Part shown: one piece after another, positions 15,354 through 23,715 of the stretch
Numbering within the stretch: position 1 is the stretch's first letter
Layout of the letters: each line of letters opens with the position of its first letter
NCBI GenBank assembly: GCA_001672075.1
Contig: LJOT01000014.1
Span: 1-35,052 of the forward strand
Direction: 5' to 3'
DNA length: 35,052 bases
Origin: Anabaena sp. CRKS33
GTDB taxonomy: Bacteria; Cyanobacteriota; Cyanobacteriia; Cyanobacteriales; Nostocaceae
Position numbers and translations under genes: made by a program
The notes under the pieces: generated by a model
What the model saw: only the letters and a program-made list of their open reading frames with translations
Database searches by the model: none
Told to the model about the DNA's origin: nothing

Positions 15354-15757
15354 TAATTTCAAAAAACACCGAAGGTGAGCTTGACGTTAGCCCGCATTGC
15401 CTCTTAGTGTTATCTTGCGATCTAGTCAGCTTCTTTCCGCAAAATCTGCATCTTGAGAAGCGATCGCTCTATAGCCTATCCTGTAGGGTGCGTTAATGAA
15501 ATGTAACGGACTTTATTTTTAATTGCACAAAAGCGATTTTTTCGGAGTAACTTCTCAAGAGAAAGTCAAAATCATATCAGTGCGATCGCGCTATTTTTTG
15601 AGAGGGTTTATTGCTTGAACCCCAGTAGGAATAATACTTTTACCATTCTTGTCGCCCCTCACCCCCTCAAGTGATTTCCATGGGTTAGTAGATTAATACA
15701 AGTTTACCACTTTGGTAAATAAATTTGTTATATCCCCATCTATGCCAAAAAAATTTA
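15354..15757. other. Gene-free stretch between the antitoxin and tRNA-Cys
   Basis: No credible coding frame. It holds the right copy of the long direct repeat (15483-15584), two HIP1 octamers, and an AT-rich run that leads into the tRNA terminator. Nothing else is recognised. Confidence 0.6.
15483..15584. repeat. Long direct repeat, right copy
   Basis: Nearly identical to 13539-13641 in the same orientation. The last 51 bases (from CGATTTTTTCGGAGTAAC) match exactly. The palindrome at its left end is damaged (TAACGGACTTT instead of TAACGCACCTT). Confidence 0.9.
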
Positions 15758-15778
15758 GGACGAGTATTAAACCCGTCC
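15747..15778 (-). terminator. Rho-independent terminator of tRNA-Cys
   Basis: On the minus strand, GGACG pairs with CGTCC around GGTTTAATACT and is followed by TAAATTTTTTT. It begins 55 nt after the tRNA 3' end. Confidence 0.7.
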
Positions 15779-15832
15779 CATAATTTATTACCTAAAACCT
15801 TGAAATGCTTGGTTTTGGATGGTTTTTCTCAA

Positions 15833-15903
15833 AGGCGACACCCGGATTTGAACCGGGGGTCAAGGTTTTGCAGACCCTTGCCTTACCACTTGGCTATGTC
15901 GCC
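15833..15903 (-). tRNA. tRNA-Cys (anticodon GCA)
   Basis: On the minus strand the 71-nt sequence folds as a tRNA: acceptor GGCGACA pairs with TGTCGCC, D-arm AGCCAAGTGGTAAGGC, anticodon arm AAGGGTCTGCAAAACC with GCA at 15869-15871, T-arm CCCGGTTCAAATCCGGG. The discriminator is T (U), as required for Cys, and CCA is not encoded. It marks the right edge of the accessory islet. Confidence 0.96.
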
Positions 15904-16001
15904 GCGCCTACGATTACTTATGATAGCACCATTTTTTCTAATTTACACTATCTAGGAGAAATTTTTTTAATTATTCTGTTGATTATTAATTTTTTTTCAC
16001 A

Positions 16002-16030
16002 TACAGGACAGACTGAAAGCCTGTCCTGTA
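16002..16030. terminator. Strong hairpin at the end of cpcT
   Basis: A perfect 10-bp stem, TACAGGACAG and CTGTCCTGTA, with a 9-nt loop lies 8 nt after the cpcT stop codon. There is no U-tract on the cpcT (minus) strand, so it may stabilise the 3' end or stop transcription weakly. Confidence 0.45.
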
Positions 16031-16037
16031 TTGAATT

Positions 16038-16634
16038 TTAAGGATTTAATTTGACTTCTTGGGCAAAATTCTCCCAAGGTAGGAAGTAAAAAGGACCAGC
16101 GACAGAACCCCAAATATGCTCATCTGTTTCAGGATTTCGTCCTCTGTCACGGCTGATGAACCTTTCTCCGTCAATTTCAAAATCGCTATCCAAATAGGTT
16201 TTTTGCCCGTCACGGATGACAATGCAGCCCTTTCCTGGTTCGACTGTGCCTTTGAATTGGCTGCCAGTCCATTCTACAATCATGTTACAACCAGAAAGCT
16301 TTTCTAGGCGATCGCTTGTTAAAGTTTGTAACCGGGGTAAATCACGGGAAGCTCCGTAAAAGTCTTTTTCTGCTTTAACTGTATAGTTTTCAATGTGAAT
16401 TTTATCCCTTACAGTTGTCAGATGTAACACCCGCACGCGGTAGGGTTTATTCAGCATATAGTCGTAAGCTTGTTCCACAAACAAGCTCACCCCTGATAAT
16501 ACCTCCCAATTCAGGGGACGCATACATACGCGAATATGGGCAAAAAAAGCCGGATTCTCAAAAACTTGGGCTTGATTGCTAAAATCGGCCGCCATCCACC
16601 GTGCTAAGGTGCTAATATCTGTAGAATGAGTCAT
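16038..16634 (-). CDS. cpcT: Phycobiliprotein lyase CpcT/CpeT
   Basis: The 198-residue protein matches the CpcT/CpeT family in length and motifs: LARWMAADFSNQAQ at the N-terminus, the conserved stretch RPLNWEVLSGVSLFVEQAYD, YRVRVLHL, and EIDGERFISRDRGRNPETDE near the C-terminus. CpcT attaches phycocyanobilin to Cys-155 (or the equivalent) of beta-phycocyanin and beta-phycoerythrocyanin; CpeT relatives act on phycoerythrin. The fold is a calycin-type barrel that binds the bilin. The choice of CpcT over CpeT rests on overall resemblance. It lies 87 nt downstream of pstB on the same strand and is functionally unrelated to it. Confidence 0.85.
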   Translation of the reverse strand: MTHSTDISTLARWMAADFSNQAQVFENPAFFAHIRVCMRPLNWEVLSGVSLFVEQAYDYMLNKPYRVRVLHLTTVRDKIHIENYTVKAEKDFYGASRDLPRLQTLTSDRLEKLSGCNMIVEWTGSQFKGTVEPGKGCIVIRDGQKTYLDSDFEIDGERFISRDRGRNPETDEHIWGSVAGPFYFLPWENFAQEVKLNP

Positions 16635-16721
16635 ACTAATTTTGGATTTTGCATGAGGAATGCTTATGATTTTAAATCCTGATGAGGCTCAAGCTACGTC
16701 TTGTATTGAGTTTATCCGTAT

Positions 16722-17501
16722 TTAACCGAAACGTCCAGAAACATAGTCACGGGTACGAGCATCTAAAGGACTACCAAAGATTTGATTGGTAGCACCAAAT
16801 TCTACCATTTGACCGATACGACTTTCATCGGTACTGAAAAATCCCGTAAAATCAGAAACACGGGTTGCTTGCTGCATATTATGGGTGACAATCACAATCG
16901 TAAATTCTGTTCGCAATTTGTGAATTAAGTCTTCCACTTTCATGGTAGCAATAGGATCGAGGGCTGAACAAGGTTCATCCATGAGTAACACCTTGGGTTT
17001 GACTGCTAAAGCCCTAGCGATACAAAGACGCTGCTGTTGTCCACCAGAAAGCCCAAAAGCAGATTGTTTTAGTTTATCTTTGACCTCATCCCAGAGAGCA
17101 GCACCTTTAAGCGCGGATTCCACAATTTCATCTAATTCTACTTTCGGACATCGGCCGGCAATTTTTACGCCGTAAGCAATATTTTCATAAATACTCATGG
17201 GAAAAGGGTTTGGTTTTTGGAATACCATGCCAATTTCCCGACGCAGACGATTGATATTAATGCGAGGGTCATAGATGTTTTGACCAAAAAATTCGATACT
17301 ACCTTCAACTTTGACTTTTCCTTCTAATTCACTAATGCGATTAATAGTTTTGATGAATGTAGATTTACCACAACCACTAGGACCAATTAGTGCGGTAACT
17401 TGGTTTTTATAGATATCCAATGATATCCCTTGAATAGCTTTATAGTTGCCGTAGTAAAAGCTAAGATTTTTGACTTGGATAGCAGTTGTTAGATTATTCA
17501 T
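16722..17501 (-). CDS. pstB: Phosphate ABC transporter ATP-binding protein
   Basis: A 259-residue ABC ATPase with Walker [10 protein letters not shown], signature [16 protein letters not shown], Walker [14 protein letters not shown] and switch His in [25 protein letters not shown] and [20 protein letters not shown] are characteristic of PstB. It drives phosphate import through PstC-PstA at the inner membrane. It starts 21 nt after the pstA stop, so the two are cotranscribed. Full family length and no anomalies. Confidence 0.97.
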   Translation of the reverse strand: MNNLTTAIQVKNLSFYYGNYKAIQGISLDIYKNQVTALIGPSGCGKSTFIKTINRISELEGKVKVEGSIEFFGQNIYDPRININRLRREIGMVFQKPNPFPMSIYENIAYGVKIAGRCPKVELDEIVESALKGAALWDEVKDKLKQSAFGLSGGQQQRLCIARALAVKPKVLLMDEPCSALDPIATMKVEDLIHKLRTEFTIVIVTHNMQQATRVSDFTGFFSTDESRIGQMVEFGATNQIFGSPLDARTRDYVSGRFG

Positions 17502-17522
17502 ATTTTAATGCAAAAAACGTTT

Positions 17523-18413
17523 TTAATTGGCTTTACTTTTCTGAGAGATTAAGCGAGATATCAAGCTAAAAAATAGCACTATGGTCAGAAGAATTATAGA
17601 AGTAGTCCAAACTAATTGGTTTACTGCTGGGTCGGGATTATTATAAAGATTAAAAATCAATACTGGTAACGAAGCAGTAGGACTTAATAAATTATCTGAC
17701 CAATTTTGACTAAATAAAGCGGTAAAAATTAGTGGTGCGGTTTCACCAGCAGCGCGAGCTATTGCTAAGGAAATACCCGTAGTAATTCCTGGAATAGCAG
17801 CATTAATAATCACGCGAAAAGTAGTTTGGAAGCGAGTCCCCCCTAAAGCAGCGGATGCGAGACGCTGAGGTATAGGAATTAACTTTAAAGCCTCTTCTGT
17901 CGTCAATACTATCACTGGTAGCATGATTACAGACAAAGCGAAACCACCGGCGATCGCGCTAAATTGCTTAGTTATTAAAACAATCACACCATAAGCGAAC
18001 ATCCCGACCACGATTGAAGGCACACCTGTAATAATGCTAGCAACAAATCTAACATATTGAGCGACTGGGTTGGTTTGACTAAATTCCGCTAAGAAAATTC
18101 CCGTCATTACCCCCACAGGAATACTGAATAATGCACCAATACTTACCATGAGTATAGTACCAAGAATAGCATTAGCAAAGCCATTTTCAATTAATGGACT
18201 AAATAACATCTCCAACCTAAAGCCAGAAAGTCCTCTGTGCAGAATTTCCCATAATATGGACAATAATGGTAGAAGTGCTAATGCCGTTAAACCAAAGGCC
18301 AGTCCATTCATTAAGTATGTAAATACTTGTCTACTGGTAGGTAAGGGCTTGCATAATTCCGATGCTATGGATTGATCTATTTGATTTATTGGGGAATTGA
18401 AAGAATCACTCAT
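17523..18413 (-). CDS. pstA: Phosphate ABC transporter permease PstA
   Basis: A 296-residue inner-membrane permease with about six hydrophobic segments. It has the PstA-typical WEILHRGLSGFRLEMLF and the EAA-loop region RLASAALGGTRFQTTFRVII / NAAIPGITTGISLAIARAAG that contacts PstB. It pairs with PstC to form the phosphate channel. The gene is separated from pstC by 296 nt filled mainly with heptamer repeats, so the pst transcript either runs through that array or restarts after it. Confidence 0.96.
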   Translation of the reverse strand: MSDSFNSPINQIDQSIASELCKPLPTSRQVFTYLMNGLAFGLTALALLPLLSILWEILHRGLSGFRLEMLFSPLIENGFANAILGTILMVSIGALFSIPVGVMTGIFLAEFSQTNPVAQYVRFVASIITGVPSIVVGMFAYGVIVLITKQFSAIAGGFALSVIMLPVIVLTTEEALKLIPIPQRLASAALGGTRFQTTFRVIINAAIPGITTGISLAIARAAGETAPLIFTALFSQNWSDNLLSPTASLPVLIFNLYNNPDPAVNQLVWTTSIILLTIVLFFSLISRLISQKSKAN

Positions 18414-18417
18414 ATTT

Positions 18418-18567
18418 ATTTTGGATTTTGGATTTTGGATTTTGGATTTGGGATTTGGGATTTTGGATTTTAGATTTTGGATTTGGGATTTGGGATTTGG
18501 GATTTGGGATTTTGGATTTTGGATTTGGGATTTTGGATTTTGGATTTTGGATTTTGGATGTTGGATT
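18418..18567. repeat. Tandem heptamer array (TTTGGAT / TTGGGAT)
   Basis: About 150 bp made of roughly twenty units of TTTGGAT and TTGGGAT, with a few variants. It belongs to the short tandemly repeated repetitive (STRR) class known from filamentous heterocystous cyanobacteria. It begins 5 nt upstream of the pstA start and so occupies the place of its leader. The reverse-complement unit is inside smc at 8340-8374. Confidence 0.93.
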
Positions 18568-18709
18568 GTTTATTATCCAACGTAAATCGCTAATTAGGTA
18601 CAATGTCAGAATCGGGATATTGAGGATTAAAAAATAAACAGGATGAAAACAGGGATATTATCTATCACCAATTACCCATTAACGGCCGCAACTAAATAAC
18701 TAGCTTGAG

Positions 18710-19702
18710 TTATCTATTTTTTTTACCAACCCATTTAACTAATAAAACAGCCGCAATATTGACAGTTAGAGTTAACGCAAATAAAATTAAGCCTAAATAG
18801 CTTAATGAACCAATATGTAATCCTGGTTCAGCTTCGGCAAATTCATTAGCTAAAACAGCGGGGATTGTGTATGCTGGATCAAGTAAAGATAGACTGATTT
18901 GAGCGTAATTACCAATTACCATGGTTACTGCCATTGTTTCTCCCAAAGCCCTACCAAGAGACAACATAGCCGCACTTACCAAGCCAGAAAATCCTGCTGG
19001 TAATAACACCCGAAAAATTGTTTCCCAGCGAGTTCCTCCCAAAGCCATAGATGAACTACGTAAATCCTTAGGAATGACCAACATTACATCACGAGAAATA
19101 GCTGCCATTGTCGGTAAAATCATAATGGAGAGAATAATTCCCGCTGTCAACATATTATTTCCCACTGGATCTTCGGTATTAAATAGTGGTATGAATGCCA
19201 AGGTACTACCAAGCCATTTTTCCAAAGGTTTTATGACAGGAATAAATACAAAAATTCCCCATAAACCGATAATTACACTGGGAATAGCTGCAATTAATTC
19301 TACCACAAAAGCGAGGGTACTTTTAACCGGAATGGGTAAGAAATCCTCACTAGTTACTAAAGCTATGGATATACCCACGGGTACTGCTAGTAAAATGGCG
19401 ATCGCACTACTTACCAGTGTTCCATAAATATACGGCAAAGCCCCGAAAATTTGATTACCTGTATCCCAATCTTGACTCCATAAAAAGCCCAGTCCGAATT
19501 GACCAATAGCCGGTTGCGCTTGCTGAAAAATTACCCAAGTCATCACAAATAGAATGGCTACAGTAATACCAGCAAAAAGATACACCAGCCAGGTAAATCC
19601 TCTATCAAACCAGAAGTTAGTACCACCGATCGATATTAAATCAATATTTCCATTATTTAAACTCAGTGAATTATTATCCCGTTCTTCAAAGGAATTAGTC
19701 AT
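18710..19702 (-). CDS. pstC: Phosphate ABC transporter permease PstC
   Basis: A 330-residue permease with a hydrophilic N-terminus, then six or so transmembrane segments (for example TWLVYLFAGITVAILFVMTW). The EAA-like segment RSSSMALGGTRWETIFRVLL / PAGFSGLVSAAMLSLGRALG matches PstC. It forms the membrane channel with PstA. It follows pstS with a 112-nt gap that contains a hairpin and precedes pstA across the heptamer array. Confidence 0.96.
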   Translation of the reverse strand: MTNSFEERDNNSLSLNNGNIDLISIGGTNFWFDRGFTWLVYLFAGITVAILFVMTWVIFQQAQPAIGQFGLGFLWSQDWDTGNQIFGALPYIYGTLVSSAIAILLAVPVGISIALVTSEDFLPIPVKSTLAFVVELIAAIPSVIIGLWGIFVFIPVIKPLEKWLGSTLAFIPLFNTEDPVGNNMLTAGIILSIMILPTMAAISRDVMLVIPKDLRSSSMALGGTRWETIFRVLLPAGFSGLVSAAMLSLGRALGETMAVTMVIGNYAQISLSLLDPAYTIPAVLANEFAEAEPGLHIGSLSYLGLILFALTLTVNIAAVLLVKWVGKKNR

Positions 19703-19757
19703 GATTAATAACAGGTGGAGGAAATAAAAGGAATATACATTTTACGAAGAGATGATT

Positions 19758-19786
19758 CCCTCCCCTTGACAAGGAAAGGGTGAGGG
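19758..19786 (-). terminator. Hairpin between pstS and pstC (possible attenuator)
   Basis: The sequence reads CCCTCCCCTTGACAAGGAAA then GGGTGAGGG. CCTT/AAGG forms a core stem with CCCTC/GAGGG outside. There is no U-tract on the pst strand. Such hairpins often let the binding-protein gene be expressed more than the permease genes; that role is inference here. Confidence 0.4.
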
Positions 19787-19814
19787 CGTGGTACTTGTGA
19801 CTGTATGTACAAAA

Positions 19815-20858
19815 TTACTTGACAGTGCTATTTACCGTCTTTAATACACGGTTGACAACATCACTGGGAATTTTAGTGTAGTTGAGGTCATCATTATATT
19901 GTTGACCGTCCTTGAGAACCCAGTTAATCCATTTTTTAATTGCATCAGCTTTAGTAGGATTAGAATACTGTTTGTAAACCATCATCCAAGTTAAACCAAC
20001 AATGGGATAACCTTGTTCTGGGTCTCCAATAAAAACGCGGTAGTTGTCAGGAAAATTTACATTTGATAAGGCTGAGTTAGCAGATGCTAGGGAAGGAGCG
20101 ACAAATTGTCTTTTCTTGTTTTGCACTTCCGCCGATTTGAGATTGTTTTTGGTAGCATAGTCATATTCAACATAACCAATAGATCCGGGATTGCTTTTCA
20201 CCAATGCAGCTACTCCCGGATTTCCTTTGCCTTTGAGGGCGTTTGGTAAAGTCCATTTCGGAGCGGTATTAGCACCAATTCTACCTTTGAAATAACCGCT
20301 AATAGAACTTAAATGGTTAGTAAAAATGAAAGTTGTGCCACTACCATCAGCGCGAACCACAAATTTAATTGGTTGATTTGGTAGATTTACACCAGGGTTA
20401 TCCGCTTTAATTTTCGCGTCACTCCAGTTAGTAATTTTTCCAGAGAAAATATCTGGTAATGTAGTGCGAGATAATCTCAGGTTGTTGACACCAGGTACAT
20501 TATAAACAACGGAAACAGCACCACCAGCAGTAGGTACTAAGATAACACCATTTTTAACTTTAGCAATCTCATCATCTTTCATTGCTGCATCACTAGCACC
20601 AAAGTCCACAGTTCCTGCAATGGTTTGACGAATACCACCACCACTACCAATTGCTTGGTAATTAACTTTCAAATCAGGATATTTTTTCCTAACTTCACGG
20701 GCATACTTTTCGTAAAGAGGAGCGGGAAATGTTGCCCCTGCACCGTTCAAAGTCTGAGCTGATGCCATTTTACTCAAGACTGGACTTAACGCAACAGCCC
20801 CTGTTAATAGCGAAGTAGTAATAACACGATTCATCAAAACACTGGTTAAAAAAGTCAT
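19815..20858 (-). CDS. pstS: Periplasmic phosphate-binding protein PstS
   Basis: A 347-residue protein with an N-terminal signal peptide, likely cut after Ala34 (KMASA/QT). Phosphate-binding motifs are present: GAGATFPAPLYEKY, IGSGGGIRQTIAG with FGASDAAM, and VRADGSGTTFIFTNHLS. It captures phosphate in the periplasm for PstCAB. AAGAGG sits 4 nt before the chosen ATG; a later in-frame ATG (residue 9) would shorten the signal peptide. It is the first gene of the pst group and has a Pho-box array 69-120 nt upstream. Confidence 0.96.
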   Translation of the reverse strand: MTFLTSVLMNRVITTSLLTGAVALSPVLSKMASAQTLNGAGATFPAPLYEKYAREVRKKYPDLKVNYQAIGSGGGIRQTIAGTVDFGASDAAMKDDEIAKVKNGVILVPTAGGAVSVVYNVPGVNNLRLSRTTLPDIFSGKITNWSDAKIKADNPGVNLPNQPIKFVVRADGSGTTFIFTNHLSSISGYFKGRIGANTAPKWTLPNALKGKGNPGVAALVKSNPGSIGYVEYDYATKNNLKSAEVQNKKRQFVAPSLASANSALSNVNFPDNYRVFIGDPEQGYPIVGLTWMMVYKQYSNPTKADAIKKWINWVLKDGQQYNDDLNYTKIPSDVVNRVLKTVNSTVK

Positions 20859-20926
20859 ACTGCCTCTTGGTTTTTAGAAATACCTGGCAAAAGCCAATTA
20901 CATCTTGAACTAAGGGTGATTGCCTA

Positions 20927-20978
20927 TGGTTAAGAATATATTAAATATAGGTAAAGAAAAGTTTAAACTATGTTTAAA
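20927..20978 (-). promoter_or_regulatory. Pho-box array upstream of pstS
   Basis: On the minus strand, five 8-bp units with 3-bp spacers: TTTAAACA, TTTAAACT, CTTTACCT, TTTAATAT, CTTAACCA. The cyanobacterial PhoB/SphR box is three CTTAACCT-like units with 3-bp spacers. The last three units here fit best and the first two are weaker. It is about 70 nt before the pstS start, so phosphate-starvation control by the SphS-SphR system is expected. Confidence 0.75.
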
Positions 20979-21011
20979 ATTATGCTATTAAAATCAATAA
21001 ATGTAGAAACC

Positions 21012-21047
21012 AAAAAATCACCCATCTGATGATTTATCATCGTGGTA
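21012..21047 (-). terminator. Probable terminator of the hsp70-like gene
   Basis: On the minus strand, GATGAT-AA-ATCATC forms a stem, supported by ACC/GGT outside it, followed by GATTTTTT. It lies 29 nt after the stop codon and separates this gene from the pst promoter. Confidence 0.5.
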
Positions 21048-21075
21048 AATTTTAAATTAAAATTTAAACTTAATT

Positions 21076-22674
21076 TTAACTTAATTGTGCTACAAGTTGA
21101 TTTTCTACTAAAATACTATTTGTTAATAAGTCTTCAATAGTCATTCTTAAAAACCTTTGTTCATCAACCTGAAAGAAAACTTTAATACGATCACTACCAG
21201 GAAACCCAGGTGGTGTAAGTTTAGCAATTTTACTGGCTTCTGTGTTATCATTCAATGGTTTAACGATGGTTACTGGACTATCAAGCTGACGAGTAATCAA
21301 TCTATCTCCATCAAAATATACCTCTGTTGCACCGCTTTCTATTCCTAATTCTCCAATAATTAATTCAATACTCGGTTGATTTTCTACAGAAGCACCCAAA
21401 GTTAATTCTACTGGTTGAGTCATAGGGTAAGTTTGTCCGGTTTTAATGATAGGATGCCACTGATGACGTTGATGACGACGATCCCAATAACGCACACCAT
21501 AACTATGATAAAGATAGTCTTTAATTTCTATTCCTTGAGTTATTTGTAATGCTCCATGAGCGATCGCTTCAAAAGGCAATTGACGACGGATTTTTTCTGG
21601 TTGAAAATATTGTTGTATCCATGTCTGTATTATTGGTAATTGCACCGTTCCACCAACTAATAATACTGCATTAATATCATCAATTTCTATATCGTAATTT
21701 CGTCCTTGTTGTAATAGCGTCATCATCACACTATCCAGTTGATCAAAAAATCCGTTTTCCCGTAAAATATTTTCCAGCGTATCACGATTCAGGTTCATTT
21801 CATAACTTGTAAAAGTCTGATCATCAAAATAAACTTCAGTAACTTGATCTTGAGTTGATAACTGAATTTTTACCTTTTCCGCTAACCGCGCTGTCAATGA
21901 ACTCACTGGTAATCCTTGGTTTTTCGCAAAATAATCTACTATCCAATTATCAATATCAGTTCCACCCAGATTTTGCCCTGCTTTTGCCAATACACGGGCT
22001 GTTTTCGTTTTTTGTTTAGAATCTTCACCCAGAGTTCTTTCACCCCATTTGAGCAGAAATCCCAGAGGTTTATTTTTGGCTTGTGTTCCTGGGTCTAAGC
22101 TGACTAAAGACAAATCCAATGTTCCACCACCAAAGTCAACAACTAATAAAGTTCCTTTATCTGTTAAACCGTACCCTAAAGCCGCTGCGGTGGGTTCATC
22201 TAACATCCGTATCTGTTGTACTGGTAGTGATTGACAAACTTTGCCTAACCAGTGACGATAAACTTCAAAACTGTCTACTGGTGCGGTCAAAACTAAGGAG
22301 TCTATACTTCCTTCGATGATTGTTAATTCGGTAATTACTTGAGTTAAAAACCATTCTCCCACCTGTTCAAAAGTAATATTTTCATCATCGAGTTCTGGCA
22401 AAAACCCCTGGATATCTGCACCAATTCCCCGTTTAAAGTTACGGAAAAATCTGGTATCAGTTTTCATGTCGAAACCGCGATCGCGTACCTGCTGACCTGC
22501 TATAATTTTACCTAAGCTGGCATTTTCTATGTACACTAAACTGGGGATTAATGGGGGGTTAAGATACTGTTGTGTTGACAACCCAGGTAAATTAAGGGTT
22601 TCTGCTTGTTGGGTGACAGGGTTCCAACGAGTGATGACTGTATTACTTGTACCAAAATCAATAGCGATCGCCAT
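21076..22674 (-). CDS. Hsp70 family protein (DnaK-like ATPase, non-canonical)
   Basis: The 532-residue protein has an actin/Hsp70 nucleotide-binding domain: MAIAIDFGTSNTVIT (phosphate 1), MLDEPTAAALGYG at 158-169 (connect 1), LLVVDFGGGTLDLSL at 176-190 (phosphate 2) and VLLVGGTVQLPIIQ (adenosine motif). The C-terminal part (about 390-532) is beta-rich and much shorter than DnaK's substrate and lid domains, and there is no EEVD-like tail. It is thus a divergent chaperone-like ATPase of the kind cyanobacteria carry beside true DnaK. Substrate unknown. The start has no earlier in-frame alternative of note. Confidence 0.85.
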   Translation of the reverse strand: MAIAIDFGTSNTVITRWNPVTQQAETLNLPGLSTQQYLNPPLIPSLVYIENASLGKIIAGQQVRDRGFDMKTDTRFFRNFKRGIGADIQGFLPELDDENITFEQVGEWFLTQVITELTIIEGSIDSLVLTAPVDSFEVYRHWLGKVCQSLPVQQIRMLDEPTAAALGYGLTDKGTLLVVDFGGGTLDLSLVSLDPGTQAKNKPLGFLLKWGERTLGEDSKQKTKTARVLAKAGQNLGGTDIDNWIVDYFAKNQGLPVSSLTARLAEKVKIQLSTQDQVTEVYFDDQTFTSYEMNLNRDTLENILRENGFFDQLDSVMMTLLQQGRNYDIEIDDINAVLLVGGTVQLPIIQTWIQQYFQPEKIRRQLPFEAIAHGALQITQGIEIKDYLYHSYGVRYWDRRHQRHQWHPIIKTGQTYPMTQPVELTLGASVENQPSIELIIGELGIESGATEVYFDGDRLITRQLDSPVTIVKPLNDNTEASKIAKLTPPGFPGSDRIKVFFQVDEQRFLRMTIEDLLTNSILVENQLVAQLS

Positions 22675-22827
22675 AAGCCATAATATGAGATTTTATATTA
22701 CTTCAGGAAATAGACTACCAAACTATATCAGCATAAAAAAATAAAATTCTCAGGAAAATTATCCGGGTATATGAAAAGAACTAGTGGATACTGTAACAGT
22801 AGATGCACCTTAATTAAACCATGACCC

Positions 22828-22862
22828 TCAGCTTTTAGTTAGTTGAGGGGATTTTTTTTAAT
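22828..22862 (+). terminator. Plus-strand rho-independent terminator without an upstream gene
   Basis: CCCTCA pairs with TGAGGG around a 13-nt loop, followed directly by GATTTTTTTT on the plus strand. Both flanking genes are on the minus strand, so the terminator would serve an unannotated plus-strand transcript from 22675-22830, perhaps a small RNA. Confidence 0.6.
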
Positions 22863-22908
22863 TTTCGGTGGCTATTTTAACAACTTTTTCCCATAAAGAT
22901 CAAATACT

Positions 22909-23514
22909 TCATTTGAAAATAGAAGGCAACAAATTGGGTGCTAACCATAAAGCATAACCAATGAAACCAAACAGTAAAGTAATTAAAAGGGTGACAACAT
23001 AGCTAATACACATTAGTAATCCATCCGCTTCAATGGTAGCAACTGCCAGAAGTAAAATCCCCACGGTTGGGATAGGATTGGTGAAGGGAACGGGAGAAAT
23101 CAACAATATTGTCAACCAAGAGATACACAGCCCGTTAAATCGCCAAATCCAAGGATGATTAGCCACTTTCTGGAATCGGGGACGGGCAATTTTTTCTAAA
23201 ATTCTAGTAACCCGGCGCAAATTTTGTAAGATAATTTTGGCAAAAGCGTTAGGAAATTGATAGTTAGCGATTTTTTTCGGTAGCCAGGGTGTTCTTCTGC
23301 CTAAAACCATTTGTAAGGATAATAACAGGCAAGCGCCGCCCAGGGGACTGGTTAAGCCTGGTGGCATGGGAAACAAGAAGGGTAATACCAATAATGTAAT
23401 CACTAAGCTAAAACCCCGTTCTGACGTTTCTAAGAGAATATCACCTAAAGTCAGAGGTTGTTCGCTTAAACGTTGTAGTAGAGATTTAATTTCTTGAGAA
23501 AACCTTAGATTCAT
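22909..23514 (-). CDS. ExoD-like membrane protein (exopolysaccharide synthesis family)
   Basis: The 201-residue protein begins with a short cytoplasmic part (LTLGDILLETSERGFSLVIT) and then alternates hydrophobic segments: LVLPFLFPMPPGLTSPLGGA, LCISWLTILLISPVPFTNPI, and a C-terminal pair. This layout, with the motif PFLFPMPPG, is that of the ExoD family, first described in rhizobial exopolysaccharide mutants. The molecular activity is not established. It is an integral membrane protein with about four or five segments. The neighbours give no functional hint. Confidence 0.75.
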   Translation of the reverse strand: MNLRFSQEIKSLLQRLSEQPLTLGDILLETSERGFSLVITLLVLPFLFPMPPGLTSPLGGACLLLSLQMVLGRRTPWLPKKIANYQFPNAFAKIILQNLRRVTRILEKIARPRFQKVANHPWIWRFNGLCISWLTILLISPVPFTNPIPTVGILLLAVATIEADGLLMCISYVVTLLITLLFGFIGYALWLAPNLLPSIFK

Positions 23515-23531
23515 AGCTATGATTCAGGGTT

Positions 23532-23612
23532 GAGATGATTTTTGTGATCATGATTTAAAGTATCATCGAATAAATCATAACTATGATGGAGATGATTTTT
23601 GTGATGATGATT
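23532..23612. repeat. Local direct repeat upstream of the exoD-like gene
   Basis: Two 24-bp copies beginning GAGATGATTTTTGTGAT (23532-23555 and 23589-23612) differ at one base and are 57 bp apart start to start. AATAAATCAT also recurs nearby. Function unknown. Confidence 0.6.
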
Positions 23613-23715
23613 GTAATGTTATCAACATCCAGCAAAATTCAGGAGCGAAAATTCCTAGCTGCCTGTTAAAATATGATCAAATAAATCATGTCAATCAGAT
23701 AAATCATAGTCGAGA

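Noticed and set aside
13539..15584. CRISPR array
   Set aside because: Only two long direct repeats, about 1.9 kb apart, with genes between them; no short regularly spaced repeats occur anywhere in the window.
15725..16041. Plus-strand open frames across the tRNA region
   Set aside because: They overlap tRNA-Cys and its terminator on the opposite strand and have no recognisable product.
18397..18637. Open frames on both strands encoding repeated FGFWILDF- or NPKSKIQ-like peptides
   Set aside because: They are translations of the heptamer array and contain no independent coding signal.
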